Positions 9,797-22,619 are shown, counted from the stretch's first letter. The stretch is DNA of 64,000 nucleotides from Rhinopithecus roxellana (GCF_007565055.1 NC_044556.1:137429808-137493807); one strand, 5' to 3'. Numbers and translations: made by a program. The notes: a model not told the origin generated them from the letters alone.

Positions 9797-11824
9797 TATT
9801 TAAACTTCTCAGATAGTTATAAAGAAAAGTGAATTTTAAAATATTTTCATGAATTAAGTTTCAGAGAAACAGGGCAGAAATATGGGTCCCCATTAGAAGA
9901 ATAAAAGATTTGTGACTGACAGAAAGAAGGAGGAGTATGAATCTCTGCACATTCACGAGGAGTCCACTGGTGTTTACAAACCTACGCGAAGATAAAAGTT
10001 GTTCATTTTTAGGAGTTAAATTAGTAATGAGCTTACAGTGATACGTGAAACAAAGAGAAAAGGAATTTAACATTTACCAGATTCTTCCCCTAGAGTAAAA
10101 TGTAAAAGAATCACATACACATTTATTAGAGGAAACATCTTTCTTTATTAGCATGCACATCATTAATTAGGAAGATACTAACTTTAGGATAGAAGTTAAT
10201 TAACTGTGAGATCAATACCTAATGCTGATTTCACTTTTTACATCTCTCTAACAACACCAAACTAATAAAAGCATTATGTTCTTGAGTAAAACTTACTTGA
10301 CCAGAACCTTCAAGTAAATAGTTTTTAAGGCTCCCATCAAGAAGGAAAAGGTTGTTGAGTTGGTAAAAGTTGGGTGTTCACCACAACCAAGTAAAACTAA
10401 GATTATATGATATGCCAGGTTATCTGAGTTATATAGATAATATATTCTTTAAAAATGGTCACAAATAAGATTATTCATTTTTCATTATATAATTTGTACA
10501 TGGACTTTCAATAAAATTTATTCTGTTTAGATCATGATCAAAATGTTTTTTCTGGAGGAGTTAGATTATATCTTCCTCTTATTAAGGTTCAGAATTCCCA
10601 GGCTTAACGTGAGCACTTTATGTTTCTTGGGGAGATTCTCATTCTTTTAGTGAAAAAGATTTTGACCCAAACTTGGGGCCACATGAGAGGGAAGCTGGGA
10701 TATACTTTGTGTGACACTTTTCAGTCAGCTAGGTAGCGATTTTAGTTATGGGAGATTTGTTCTAAAGGCAGTGGCAGCAGGACAGTATCTGCTTATTGTC
10801 ATTATCCTATAACAGTGTCCAAAGTGTCTATTAAAAACATTAATGTTACAGGCTAAGCATTAACCATCCTGAAACCGGGCATGAAATTGAAGTGTAGAAC
10901 ATACTTGAAATCATTCACTTTCTTTATTTCTCTCTCTCTAAACCAAAGACTTGGCATTCTTCCCCCAAGGTACAGTATCTGTGTTTTTGTAATGACTTTT
11001 TTTGTTCCAAGCTAATTGCTTTAGAATGCTCTGCTACATTTCACATTTTTTATGGGTCTCTTGCTAGAGACTTGAATTAATACATGAAAAACACTTAAAC
11101 ACTGTCACATGTAAGCACCTAATATCTATTTGCTATGGTTATTATAATTGTAATAACAGTTATTATTGTTTTAAATTTCACTGACGAGTTTGTAATAATC
11201 TATGTAAGATAGAATATGTAACATAGGGTATGTGGGGAGTTAGACACTAGAAGCGCACAGTAAAATTTAAATAAATATAAGGAATTCTGATAAGATAGTG
11301 AGTTGAGCACAGAATTCCCTAAAAAAATGGGCAGAGCGATAACAAAACCAAGGACTCACAGACATTATTTACCACGAAACTAGTTGGCAAAAGCATTTGG
11401 AGAGACATCAATATAAGGACTAAAGCCTATATTAAATATTAGAAATATATTTACCCATAGAACCAAGATAGGTGGTGTTTTCATAGACATAGTGTGGTAT
11501 CTAAAACTATATTCTCCAATAAGCTAACATAAGTGGGGGGAAATAGAAGATGTTCATGAGAAGTAAAATGAGCTTGCTACTTGCCTTATAAATATATTCT
11601 GGCTACTAAATAAAGACAAAATAGAATTGAATCAAATCTTTTTTTTCACAAACAATTATGGATCAATGTATGTAGCAATGAGCACAGTTGGCTGATAATT
11701 TCACAAAATCAAAACCAATATTACAAACATTTTTATGAAAAAGCATATACAACTCGCCTTTGAAGTAGGCACTTTGAAGTAGGTGTGGTTGTATGTATTC
11801 TTTCATCAAAAAGTTTATGTGCCT
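9797..11824. other. Long unique stretch, no gene seen
   Basis: No recognised repeat family. The 70-codon minus frame at 9861-10073 has no motif. The segment at 10530-10810 is less AT-rich and of mixed composition; I could not place it in a repeat family. Confidence 0.4.
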
Positions 11825-12610
11825 CCTGCAGGTATTGGTTCAGCAAATGATTATCAAGAACCAACATGTACCAAGCACAATTATGGGTGCTGGGTTCACT
11901 GAATTCCCAAAGAAAAGAAAACTAATAATAAGAAACCAACCTGGCATATACAGTTACATTGAACAAGTAGGCATTAATCAAATAACCTCACCAATAAGTG
12001 TCATATCACCTCTGTAAAACATAGAAAAGTGTATGCCAGTAGGAGAATAAATAATAGGAAGATCACACCTAGTGTGATAGAAAAATAATGAATTTTCTGG
12101 AAAAAAGTTATATTTGAACTAAAATATGACTGATGAATAGGGTTTAAGGAAATATAAACCTGGAAGAAGGGTTGAGGCAGAGAAGACTGCTTTAGACCAG
12201 AGTAGAGAGCCTGTGCAGAGGCCTTGAATGAGGAAGGAGGGTGGTATATTCTGGGATCCAGAGGACATGCAGTATATCTGGTGGGTATAAAGTAAAGAAG
12301 AGTGGGATAGGAGGAAAAAAACTAGAACTTGGAGAGGTAACTGTGTAATTTATTGTTTAAACTGGATCCCTTTTGAGAGTGAAAGGGAGGTACTATCAAT
12401 GATTACACCAGAACAACAGGTGGCAACTGGGACTCTGAGTCAACCTAATTATAGGCTGTGTTACAGATAGGTCTTTATGCAGAGAATGATGGAATTGTTT
12501 GGAAGGATTTTAAGCAGAGGTTTACATTTTGGCTGCTGTAGTGGGGAGAGTGGATTATAATGAGACAGGCCTGCATGTGGGAAGACTATAAATTAGCGTG
12601 CTTGTTTCCC
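11825..12610 (-). mobile_element. L2 fragment of about 780 bp, antisense
   Basis: Starts with TTCAGCAAATGATTATCAAG and CAAGCACAATTATGGGTGCTGGG (reverse of the L2 3' end) and continues with GAGAGCCTGTGCAGAGGCCTTG, GATTTTAAGCAGAGGTTTAC and TTTGGCTGCTGTAGTGGGGAG in L2 order. It is the longest L2 piece in the window and is strongly diverged with gaps. No coding capacity remains. Confidence 0.75.
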
Positions 12611-13229
12611 AGAGACAGGCTGAAAGGCAGTTTCTGTTGCTGTGTTTTTTGTTTGTGAGCTTGTTATATATATCCTTCTTGCATGTCGAAATTCTGGCCT
12701 AAAATCATACTAGTCAGTTTCCCTTCCTTTCGATGCCTCGAGTGTGAGAAAGTGCTATCTACTTCCAACGCCATATCCAAAGTATCTAGGGATAAGTTAG
12801 GACAAAAAAAAAATGACTATGTTTTAATTTCTGTAGCATAATGTGTCTATTTGTCTATCTATCATCTATCTATCTGTCTACATATATATGTATGTATACT
12901 TACTAAATATTTAACATACTGTACTAAAATTATTAAAAATCTTATTCAATGAGCTAAACTTGTTTTAGAGAGGTGTCAGCTACACTGCAAGTATATACTT
13001 CAAAAATACTTAGTGTGTTTGGTTTCTTTCTTAAAAAGAAATATTTCTTGTTTTAATTTTGATAGTAAAACATATTAATTAAAGAAATAAGTGAATGTAC
13101 AGATTTTTTTTAAACATAAACAACATAAAAATACTAAATGTCACATCTTTTAACCTTGCTAAAATTCATCTGTATATAAAAGTTTATATCCCATTTTTTT
13201 TAAACTTAATGTTATATCATAAGTAAGTT
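12611..13229. other. Unique sequence with TCTA-type microsatellite
   Basis: Mostly unrecognised AT-rich DNA. A degenerate (TCTA)n/(TATG)n tract lies at about 12845-12900. Confidence 0.45.
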
Positions 13230-13395
13230 TACCAGATTTAGCAAACAAATAAAAGTACAAGTTACCCTTTTAATTGAATCCCTTATGAACAACAAATTGT
13301 TTTTTGTGTAATTGTATCTTAAATATTGCATGGGAGTTACTTTGAATTTTTAATTTGGAATTCAAATTTAAACTGGACATCCTGCATTTCTTTCT
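13230..13395. mobile_element. Palindromic DNA-transposon MITE (MER53-like)
   Basis: The left arm has CCAGATTTAGCAAACAAATAAAAG and the right arm AATTCAAATTTAAACTGGACATCC, with TTAAATATTGCATGGGAGTT between. Together they follow a common human near-palindromic MITE whose arms read AGCAAATAAAAATACAGGA and the reverse. The name MER53 is from memory. Confidence 0.5.
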
Positions 13396-13423
13396 AGCAG
13401 TGGTACTTATAAACACTTTTCTT

Positions 13424-13730
13424 GACCAAGTGCCGTGGCTCTTGCCATTAATCCCAGCACTTTGGGAGGCCGAGGTAGAACGATCGCATGAGCCCAGGAA
13501 TTTCTGACAAGCTTGAGCAGCATAGAAAGACCACATCTCTACAAAAAATTTAAATATTTACTGGACATGCTGGTTCGTGTCTGTAGTTCCAGCTACAAGA
13601 AGTTGAGGCAGTAGGATCACTTGAACCCACAGGGTTGAGGCTGCAGTGAACTGTGATCGTGCCACTACAATCCAGTCTGGGGAACACAAGGAGACCTGAT
13701 ATCAAAAACAAAACAAAAGAAAACAAAACA
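13424..13730 (+). mobile_element. Full-length AluJ, sense
   Basis: Both arms present: GACCAAGTGCCGTGGCTCTT, AATCCCAGCACTTTGGGAGG, CATCTCTACAAAAAATTTAAAT, then CTGTAGTTCCAGCTACAAG and GAGGCTGCAGTGAACTGTG, with an impure AAAAC-type tail. High divergence indicates AluJ. TTTTCTTG flanks both ends (13416-13423 and 13732-13739), probably the target-site duplication. Confidence 0.88.
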
Positions 13731-13739
13731 GTTTTCTTG

Positions 13740-14341
13740 TTTGTTTAATGTACTCTTCATAAACTATTATAAATATTATAACATTGTGTTAAACATTTTA
13801 ATGCAGGAAAATATATCTCATTTTTAAAGAGTGTCTTTGGATAGATTTCCATAAGTAAATGTCTTCCAGGTAATCTGACCAGTAAGATTAATTATATGTG
13901 TATTTGTAACTGTATTTTATAGGCACTAGTTTCCTTTCCTTTTTATTTATTTAGGTAAGTAGTTTGAGGGCTGACTTTGTATTAGCATTACCTAGCCCAC
14001 AATTTTTTTTTAAGTATAGGTAATTTAGACCATTCTTCAAAAGTTTATTCTTACTGGATGGCAATCCAGTTCCTTCTAAAGTCTTGCCTGAAGTCATAGA
14101 TATTTCAGTGAAGGAGATTTCTGGACATGGTAAATATACATTTCTCTGGGTTCCCTTCATTCTATTCCTGTGCTCAGGTGTTTACCAAACAACCTGTGAT
14201 ATATTATCCCAGCCTCACTGTTTTTCTTTGTTCTCTCCTTTATTTTCTGTATTATGCCTTTACATTTTGTGTTCTGCACTTATACAGAATCTACACAATA
14301 AATGCCTATTCAGTCAATGTCTTTCAGACTTCCAAATGTTG
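13740..14341. other. Unique sequence with overlapping small frames
   Basis: Frames of 110 and 79 codons (14084-14416, 14127-14366) overlap in different phases on the same strand, and the first runs into a MIR. No protein family is recognised. Probably chance open frames in T-rich DNA. Confidence 0.4.
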
Positions 14342-14512
14342 GCTTTCACAATTAGCAGTCAGGTGACATTAGTCATGCTACTTATCTTCTCTGAGCTTCG
14401 GTATCTTTATCTATAATAATTATGTAAGAGGTTTTTGTCATGATAAAATGAGAACATTTTGAGGACAACACTTAATGTGTCAGTGGCATAGTATATGCTC
14501 AATGTATTCCTG
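14342..14512 (+). mobile_element. MIR SINE
   Basis: AGTCAGGTGACATTAGTCATG, CTACTTATCTTCTCTGAGCTTC, GGTATCTTTATCTATAATAA and GTCAGTGGCATAGTATATGC follow MIR in sense from the middle to the tail. Confidence 0.75.
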
Positions 14513-15934
14513 AGAGCACATATGCAGACATAAAGGCTAATTGACTTGGGCAGTGCTTTTCAAGTCAATTGCGTACCTCTTTCAGGCATGCAAACCTTAA
14601 TGGTAATCATCAACTGGGGTCCTCCTAAATGGATTCCGATTCTTTCTAAATATAGCTCTTATCCAAGACTAGATGGCAGAAAGATGAATTGATGATGACT
14701 ATACTTAGACTCTGGAATAACAACTACAGTATTACATTTAGCGTTAGCACCATTATAGTTAAGGGAAGACTTCTTAGATAAAGTGTGCTTCATGGCAGAT
14801 AAGTAAACACATTTGGGGGCTGGTGAAGTAAACTATTTGTGTGGTACAGTGGAGTTTGCAGTTGCTTATCCTCTTCAGGATGTTTCATGTTCTAGCACTG
14901 TGCCAACTGTAGTAAATGGGTCTTTTCATGTAACAATGCCCTTATAACTAATAAAGAATAAATCTTACTTTATCCATTACATTTTATTTTTTAAGAGTGC
15001 TGCATTTAAAAAATGTTGCTACTTAGGTAGTATCTGAAAAGGACTTCTCGGGTTTTTTTTTTTTTTTTTTTTTTTTTTTGATTCTGTCAGTTTTCTCTCT
15101 TGTTCACGCTCTTTATACACATTGAGGAGTGTCCCACCAAGACCATGGTGCTTACAAGACTGTCATGAGCCTCTGGCTTTTGGCTAAAAGAATAACTACA
15201 AGATTGTACCTGAGCAAAAAATAACTTCCTGATGAACAGTCAAATGGGTAAAACTACTAAATACTTCCCTAATTACAGTGGTAGCTCAGGATTTCAGTGT
15301 TTGATCACTTTACTGTTACAGAGGTCTCATTCTCATTGACACACACTTTTATCCATTGTTATTAAATACATATTAAATTCTTCTCAGAGTTCAATGCTAA
15401 ATAGTATTAAAACACATTTTTATGAAGAATTGCATATATTACCCGATATTTTTCCTACAGCCATAAAGCTCAGAGATAATGAAGCTTTGTAGTGCAGTAG
15501 TTCATTCAAGTCAGATGCCGGGAACATCTATTTGTTAGCTTTTTAAAATGCATTTTTGTTAATGTTGAACGTATTCTGGATGTAAAATGTTTACCTTTTC
15601 AATTTCTTTTTAATTTTTTTTTCATTGGTTAGTTTTGGTCTGTACTCTAGGAAAAAAGTCTCAATAAACAAGTGAAATAAACCAGATATTCGTCAAATTT
15701 GTATAACCTCCATTGATGGCTCAGTGTCTCAGTGACACCAAATGCAATTCTCCCTCTTGCACTAGAGCATTTTCCTGGGCTTCTTAATATGATTTGCTTG
15801 CCTGTCTCCAGACTTCTGGTTAATCCACTGCTATTCTAAGGCTTTATCACTGGGTGGCATCCTGCCGCCTTATTTAGATCTTTTCTCCCTCCTATTCTCT
15901 CTTTAATATAACTGCATTGTGGTCAATAGCTAAG
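14513..15934. other. Unique stretch with a poly-T run
   Basis: No gene found. A run of about 28 T at 15052-15079 has no recognisable Alu body beside it. Around 15690-15900 the composition is mixed, without a known family. Confidence 0.4.
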
Positions 15935-16110
15935 GTCTAAACTCTGATGCTCATGTTTGGAATGCTGGCTCTGAAATATATTAATTCTCTGACAATAGAC
16001 AACCTAGATAGCATCTGTTCAGCAAAATAAAGATAACAATAGTAACTAACTTATGAGAATCTTGCGAGAATTAAAACCTTATTTAAAATATTTAGAAGAA
16101 TTGGCAAATA
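15935..16110 (+). mobile_element. MIR SINE
   Basis: GCTCATGTTTGGAATGCTGG, a degraded middle, then AGCAAAATAAAGATAACAATAG, TAACTAACTTATGAGAATC and GAGAATTAAAACCTTATTTA match the MIR promoter end and core in order. Confidence 0.65.
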
Positions 16111-16369
16111 GGAAAGATCCACTAAAATCTGTCTACTATTTGTATTAGCATACTCAGAATATTACAGTAGAGCCTGGTTACAGTTACAAACATAAGTAAG
16201 TCATAGGATTTGAGGAACAGACAAAAAAAATACAAAAAATAAACAAAAAGGCTAATAATTATGCTGATAATAGAAGTAAAAACAAACAATATGGAGGGCA
16301 ATTAAGCAGGATATTCAAAACTAATTTGTGGTCTTCAAATATTAATTTCCAACCATTTATCAAAAGCCT

Positions 16370-16560
16370 TCTAAGAACTAAATGCCTGGGTTTGTTCTTT
16401 ATACATATTATATCATATGTGTCTCATAATAGTTATGTAAAATAAAAAAATTATGCCCATTTTCCAGATTTAAAAAAACTGAGCCTATTACAATAGATGT
16501 TAATAATTTGCCCAAGGTACCTCATCTTGTAACTGGAAGACCACAGATTTAAATTCAGAT
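16370..16560 (-). mobile_element. MIR SINE, antisense, with duplicated end
   Basis: ATATTATATCATATGTGTCTC, ATTATGCCCATTTTCCAGAT, AACTGAGCCTATTACAATAG and ATTTGCCCAAGGTACCTCAT are the reversed MIR core. Its last part, ACAGATTTAAATTCAG, occurs at 16543-16558 and again at 16577-16592, a local duplication of about 34 bp. Confidence 0.75.
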
Positions 16561-17470
16561 TTGCAAGTGGACAACTACAGATTTAAATTCAGGTTTATTT
16601 TAAAGAATTTTCTACTGTGCACTTCCTTCTCTGTCCTCTGTCTATATTTTCTATCTCAGCTGTTACTGGTTAAAATTTTAATACCTACGTCTCCATATTG
16701 TTCCTATATTCTGGAAGGGATTGAGTTGCCTGTGACACCTAATAAGAAAATTATAAACATGCCTGCAGATTGAGCCTCTTCTCATTTCTGAGATGAATGC
16801 TGAGCTGACAGAGCTGCCAGTCTCTCATTTAACTTCTCACAAGTCCTGCAACCTTCCCCACCTCTCTGACAGTTGTATCAGCATTTCTGCTGCTGCTTGT
16901 GCTGATAAAGCCCCCAGAACACGCACGCCAACTAGAAATAGCTTGGTGACATGTTTGCTAGGGGATTCCTTTGTCAAGAAGGTCCAGACTGGGAGGAAAG
17001 TGTCCTGCAGTTTGCTCCACTACTTAGCAGATCAACTGGATCATTCAAATGTGGCTTTAGAGATGTGGGGGCACATTTTTTCACCTGAACTGTGTGGAGC
17101 AACCAAGTATTCCCAAGAATCTATTACTAAAAGAAGTGAGTTTCAATGACAGTGAAAATATAAGGTAGCAGAGTTGTATTTTTTTTTCTTACACAAGATT
17201 TGGACATGATAATATAAAATAAGAAAATCGGAAAGTATAAAAGGTAGGATAAGTTGAAGAAAGACTTCAACCTTCAAGAATTATGTGCAATTGCTCATCA
17301 TCTTTCAATATCTTTCCTAATGTAGAATGTTGCTCAAATGTTCTCTTCACTATTTTTTCAGGATGTAGATAAAAAGAGAAGTGGCTTTATATACAAATGT
17401 GGTGACTCTACGTGGTGTGATTGTAAATGTCCAAGAAGCCCTACCTTCATATTAGCAGTAACATTAAATG
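16561..17470. other. Unique block with a 118-codon open frame
   Basis: Less AT-rich than its surroundings at 16780-17130. The plus-strand frame at 16793-17149 opens with ATG and runs 118 codons with no recognisable domain, signal peptide or repeat origin. A pyrimidine tract followed by AG ends at 16659, and GAA|GTGAGT lies at 17133-17141, so a transcript exon is conceivable. Nothing in the sequence proves it. Confidence 0.3.
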
Positions 17471-17640
17471 CACATGTGCACACATGCGTACACTCACATA
17501 CACACACCACCCTCATACCCCACACTCTGCAAAAGCAGATAATCCCTACACACAGACACACACACACACTATCTTCATACATCACATCCTCCAAACACAC
17601 ATACACATGAGTACACAGGCAAACCATGCCCTCACCCACC
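17471..17640. repeat. Imperfect CA-rich microsatellite
   Basis: An interrupted (CA)n region with CACACATGCGTACAC, ACACACCACCCTCATACC and ACAGACACACACACACAC segments. The frames on both strands over it (17338-17610, 17358-17684, 17427-17714) are products of the repeat. Confidence 0.85.
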
Positions 17641-19299
17641 CCAAACAAACACTTGGCTGTCTCTCCCACCAGACGAAGGGGCAAGGGATAGAGGATCTGA
17701 AAGGATATGAATGAAATCTGCCCAGAACTGAAATTCTACTGTAGGGGCTTTTGTACAAGCTTGCTGTTTTTTAATTTGGTACATTTAAATTCAAAGTTAC
17801 TTGGAAATATATCATATTTGAAATGGCTATTGGTTAGATATTCTTTAATGTGAATATGCTTCTGATCATTTCTTGGGAACAGGTTTTGATAGACAAACTG
17901 CACATTCTGAGGGCCTAAGGCTAAAGGGAAAATAAAAAGAGGGCAAAGAGAGGATGCTGAGGTGCCCCCGACAAATTCGGCTAACACAGTGATTTGTCCT
18001 GAGGTCAGTGCTGAATGAAAACCTGCAGACACCACTGAGAGCTGTCCATATGAAGGAACAAAAGGTTATAGAGAATACTGTAGTTAAAGAGTGCATTTCT
18101 CTACTTACACCAATGTGATGCTTGAAAGGTCTCTGTGGTCTATATAAAAATGAAAGTTACTGGATACCATTAAATTAAATGAGACGTTCCTGACCTCAAG
18201 TCTGGCAATCGTAAATCCCAAATTCTTTAATTCAATCCAAGGTTTAATACTTTTGATCTTTAATAATAGTAAATGTGTATTAGTTTGTCTTTTAATTTGT
18301 ATAATTACATAAGTGTTTTAATATTTGGGTAAGCACAGTTGATGATGAAATGCCAAAAAGTTTTGAGAAGTTGAAACCGAAAGACTATGATTAATGTAGA
18401 CAGACTGACCTGTTTCAATATTTAGTGTAGATTAGAAGGAGGCATTATCACAATGTCTTATGAGCAAATGACTCAAGCTGGACATGGATAAAATATTTGA
18501 ATTAAGGAGATAATCATTAAGGAACATCTCCTACTCCTTCCTTTCTCTGGTAACAAATGCTGCTCTCCAATCTGAGCCTTAGGCTGCCTTTCCCTCTAGT
18601 GTTTTGAATGTTGGCATCTAAGGAACAGTGGAATGGGAAATATTTCTTTGAAAATCCATTAGCTTTAAACTTACCTCCGTTTATCCAGCTGATAAAGCCA
18701 ACCTCGATGAACTTGGAGAGCATTCCTTAAAGGGCTATTTGTTTACTCATACTTCTGGCTGTGGAAATGACTTATAGGACAGATGGAGACCAAGTTAGGT
18801 TTAAAAGTGCTTAATATTGGGTTGTACTGTCTGCATTCAATATGAACTTGTGTAAGGTCGTTTTGAGGTTGTGTTCAAGATTTTTTACTATAGCATAAAG
18901 AAAGGAAAAAAAACCTAATGTAACAAACCTCAGATCTTAACTATAAAATTATGTTATTCTGCAATGTAAGAATATTCTTATCTAATATTCACTTTAAAAA
19001 TGTTTAATGGAAGATCAGTAAAGGGATACATGATGACGAGCAACTGTACATTAAATTTGGTCAATGTGGAAAGTTATTTTGGAATTTCAGATAAAATTGC
19101 CTTTATTTTTGTTATAGTGAAATTACCCTCTTTCCACACTCTGATTTTCTGAATAATTCATATTACTTATTTAACTTTGTTTACAGTATATATGATGGCA
19201 ACTCAAAATTAAAATATAAAGAGAGACTCACTAGAATTTAAAGTGATTTCCACCTTAGTAGATAGTAGAATAGCTCTTACACTATGTAATTGATTGATT
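17641..19299. other. Unique stretch, no gene seen
   Basis: Small minus-strand frames (17736-18035, 17866-18096, 18517-18723) show no recognisable protein. No repeat family is identified. Confidence 0.4.
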
Positions 19300-19460
19300 G
19301 CCTGACTGACTCATTTATTCATTAATTTTTTTCAATGAGGAAGTATTTGTTGAGGACTTACTCTATGCCAGGTTCTGTTCTTGGATAAGGAGACAGTGCT
19401 AAAACAAGGCGAATACGAACGTTCTCCTCAGTTAATCTCCTTTTATAGCAAGGGAGACAA
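19300..19460 (-). mobile_element. L2 3' end, antisense
   Basis: CTGACTCATTTATTCATTAA, AGTATTTGTTGAGGACTTAC, TCTATGCCAGGTTCTGTTCTTGG and GGAGACAGTGCTAAAACAAG reproduce the reversed L2 3' end, continuing to AGGGAGACAAACAAATAAAT. Confidence 0.8.
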
Positions 19461-21840
19461 ACAAATAAATATAGCTCCCAAATTCCCATTAAAATATGTG
19501 GACTCGAAGAAGAAGAAAAATAAAAACTCACCACATAAAACACTAAGGTCACAGGGCAATCAGTTTCAGAAGAAATTTTATTAACTATGATTTCAAAAGA
19601 AAAAGTGAAAGAGATTGCTGATTTCCATGCTTTGCCTCAAGAAGTAGCAAGGTTAACTGCCTGTGAGAAGACATGTCTTGCCTCTCCCATGGTGTTTGTC
19701 CCTTGGCCCCAAAGACTCTGTAAATGACCAACCAATAGTCTGTACTGGTATCATCTCATAAGCAAGAAAATATTTCGACAAAAGCCAATCTCCACTCAAT
19801 GACTGACACTCTTCTGTTTTTTATTGGATATGCAGAATAAGGTGCCAGAAATATTTCATCAATAACTTGGAAGACTATAAAGTTAAATAACGAGTGTAAA
19901 CCTCTATGTTAGCATAACATTAATTGTATATGTGATAAGAGCAACAACCAAAGTCTATAAATATTCCAACCTTTTTTGCTCCCCTATTTTCTAATGAGGG
20001 AAACTCATTTGTTACCCTAGCATTAAGATTAATTTTGTATATTGGTTTAGGAAATTGATGATAAAAACTTGGAGAAGACTACTGTATTGGATTACAGTTC
20101 CCTATGTTCTAAGCAAGAGGGAAAAGCTTAAATTCTATTTCTCTGTCATGATACTGTTCAGAGGTAAGTGATCTGGAGCTGATTCGTTGTCTTACCATGC
20201 TTAACATAAGACTTGGATCTCAGGTCGGGTGGTTGGTACTATATACATCATCTCAGTCAGCTGAAAAGAAAATGGGCCAGAAGAGTCTGTACAACATTTT
20301 AGAGGCATAACCAGGAAGTGGCATTATCACTTCTCCTCATTCTTTGTTGGTTAAAACTTTGTCACATGTCCACACAAGATTGCAAGGAACTCTGGAAGTG
20401 GAAACCGTAGCTGTGTGCCAATGTCAGTAGCTAAAACTGAGGAATTCTGTTACTAAAGAAGGGATGAATATGCATGAGGGGATGGCTATTAGTCTATTCC
20501 TTAATCCATTTCTGTGGCTACCCTAATATCCATCTGTATCCCTTTTTCCACACATAGAACCCACATAATCACATCCATAGATGGCAACCAAAGCCACATC
20601 TATTCGTGTCTTTTAGTTGAAAGTGCCAGACCTCTGAATGGTGATTGGTTCTCTCCATTAAGTCAGTCTGGGTTTACTGGGGTTTTGGTGACCTATACAC
20701 TAATGGAAAAATTACTTGCTCCCTCCCCACACACATTTAACAGTAATCGAGAAAGACAGGGATAACGTCAATTAAAATCTCATTCAGAAAAGAGAATCAA
20801 GGGAAATACAGAACAGTCACTTGCCCACAGCGGTAATTAAACTGCTGAGCAAGCATTGGCAGGGCAAAATGTCCTTGGTTAGTTCTTGTTCTGGTCTCTG
20901 GACAAAGCCCTTTGCGCATTTTCATCTCTGATGCCTTTTTCCATTTTCTTCTGTGACCATATTTGAAGTGTGTGTTGGAAAATGTGTTCTCCTGAGGGCT
21001 GCACAGCTTGTTCAGTTTGGGGACATAGAAGCTGCTTGAGGAGTCAAACGATTGCATGCATTTCAAGCTAGGTTGTGCTTTCATTGGCAGCAAAAATCCC
21101 TCGATAACTTAGTAGATGCATTCAATTTGCTTCTCCCTCATTTCCATGGCAAGGAGTCATCAATGCAAATTATGTCTGGATATAGTTCTTCAACCCAAAG
21201 TTTTTCACTTATTTACTGGTCCTTGTGCTCGGCTTTTCCTTTCTCCAGCATTTTAATGTCATTTCTTTTTGTCTATATGAAAACCCAGACTTGGTCTGTT
21301 ATTATTTGTTTGTTGGCACAGTCTGCTTCTCAAGTTATCACAAGCAACCTCCAACCCATAATTACTGTGTCCTCCTGATTACTGCTAAGCCAGTGCCATA
21401 TATTTTAGGGTTTTGTGAGAGCAGCAGACTACCTCCGGTACAAATTTCTGGTTTGGATTGGATATAGTCCAAACTTTTGTAATAAAGAGGCCTTAAATAT
21501 AACAGTTTATGCAAGGTATATTCTTTTCTTTTCATTTTAAAATAGTTCAGAGGTAGATAATTCAGAGCTTTTAGAATAATGTTTCCATGTTTACCATGAA
21601 GTTTCCATTTTGAGGGTCAAGGTTGTGAAACAGTTTTCACTGATGCCGTAATGGGGGAAAGTATGAAAAAAATCAGGGGAGGAGGTACTCACCCATTTTC
21701 TGGGTAATGCACAAGAAGAAAAACATCTGCTCCTACCCATTTGATTAGAATTGTGTCACATGGCCCCACCGAGATACAAGAGGCGTGGAAAGTTACTGAG
21801 TTACTGTGAATAGAAATTCTACCAAACTATTAACAATTCT
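19461..21840. other. Unique stretch, possible old repeat and CNE
   Basis: No gene found. At 20270-20520 the phrase GTCACATGTCCACACAAGATTGCAAGG recalls an old interspersed repeat that I cannot name. At 20780-21260 the sequence is of mixed composition with an octamer ATGCAAAT at 21163-21170 and looks like a candidate regulatory element. The small frames (20514-20765, 20797-21093, 21052-21378) carry no recognisable domain. Confidence 0.4.
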
Positions 21841-21844
21841 TCCT

Positions 21845-22018
21845 GGTCCTATTGTGGGGAGGGAGTAGGGGGGAGGGATAACATTAGGAGATATATCTAA
21901 TGTAAATGATGAGTTAATGGGTGCAGCACACCAACATGGCACATGTATATATATGTAACAAACCTGCACGTTCTGCACATGTACCCTAGAACTTAAAGTA
22001 TAACAAAAAAAAAAAAAA
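21845..22018 (+). mobile_element. 5'-truncated young L1 3' end (L1PA-type)
   Basis: Only the last 170 or so bases of L1: a G-rich run, GGGATAACATTAGGAGATAT, GTGCAGCACACCAACATGGC, GTAACAAACCTGCACGTTCTG and CCCTAGAACTTAAAGTATAA, then about 15 A. Low divergence suggests a primate-age L1P copy. Confidence 0.9.
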
Positions 22019-22084
22019 AGAAGAAAGAAATCCTGCACACATTAGCTATCAGTACCATTCCCCATGTCCTCATCCTCGCCCTGG

Positions 22085-22230
22085 TCCTAAAAAAAATGTG
22101 ATTCTACTTTCTGTCTATATAGATTTGCCTACTCTGGACATTTCATATAAATGGGATCATACAATAAGTGGCATTTTTTGTTGGATTTCTTATAATTTAC
22201 ATAAAATTTTCAAGGTTCAAAAAAAAATAG
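22085..22230 (-). mobile_element. Old L1M fragment, antisense
   Basis: TCTATATAGATTTGCCTACTC, TGGACATTTCATATAAATGGG, ATCATACAATAAGTGGCATTT and TTTTCAAGGTTCA correspond to the reversed 3' UTR of old L1M elements. Its two ends are unclear. Confidence 0.7.
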
Positions 22231-22594
22231 TTCTTACCTCTGGTGAGATGTTCTTGTGAGAGCTTCGTTTTCTCTATGATTTACTTAGACTGTCTTATTC
22301 ATTTTACTGTCTCTCTACTTTTTAGATGTTTTACAATCATCATCTATCACTTGCATGCTCCAACACTATTTAAAAATTAATTAAACTTAAATTCTCCAAT
22401 TAGGCATTGTGAGAAATGCTATAATGAAAGTTTTCTGAAGGGTTAATGCACAAGATAAGCCTTCGAAGAACTCTGGAAGAGAAACTGACTGATAAAAAGA
22501 ATCAGAACTAGAAATCCATGAAAAGAGAGAGAGAATGAGCTTGTTTGGCAATAGTAAAACTCTTCCTAAGAAATAAAACAGATTAAGGAGCTGA

Positions 22595-22616
22595 GAGAGA
22601 GAGAGAGAGAGAAAAA
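22595..22616. repeat. (GA)n microsatellite
   Basis: An uninterrupted GA run just left of the inverted L1. Confidence 0.8.
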
Positions 22617-22619
22617 GGG

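Noticed and set aside
17338..17714. Three overlapping frames on both strands rich in His/Thr/Cys/Val
   Set aside because: They are translations of the imperfect CA repeat.
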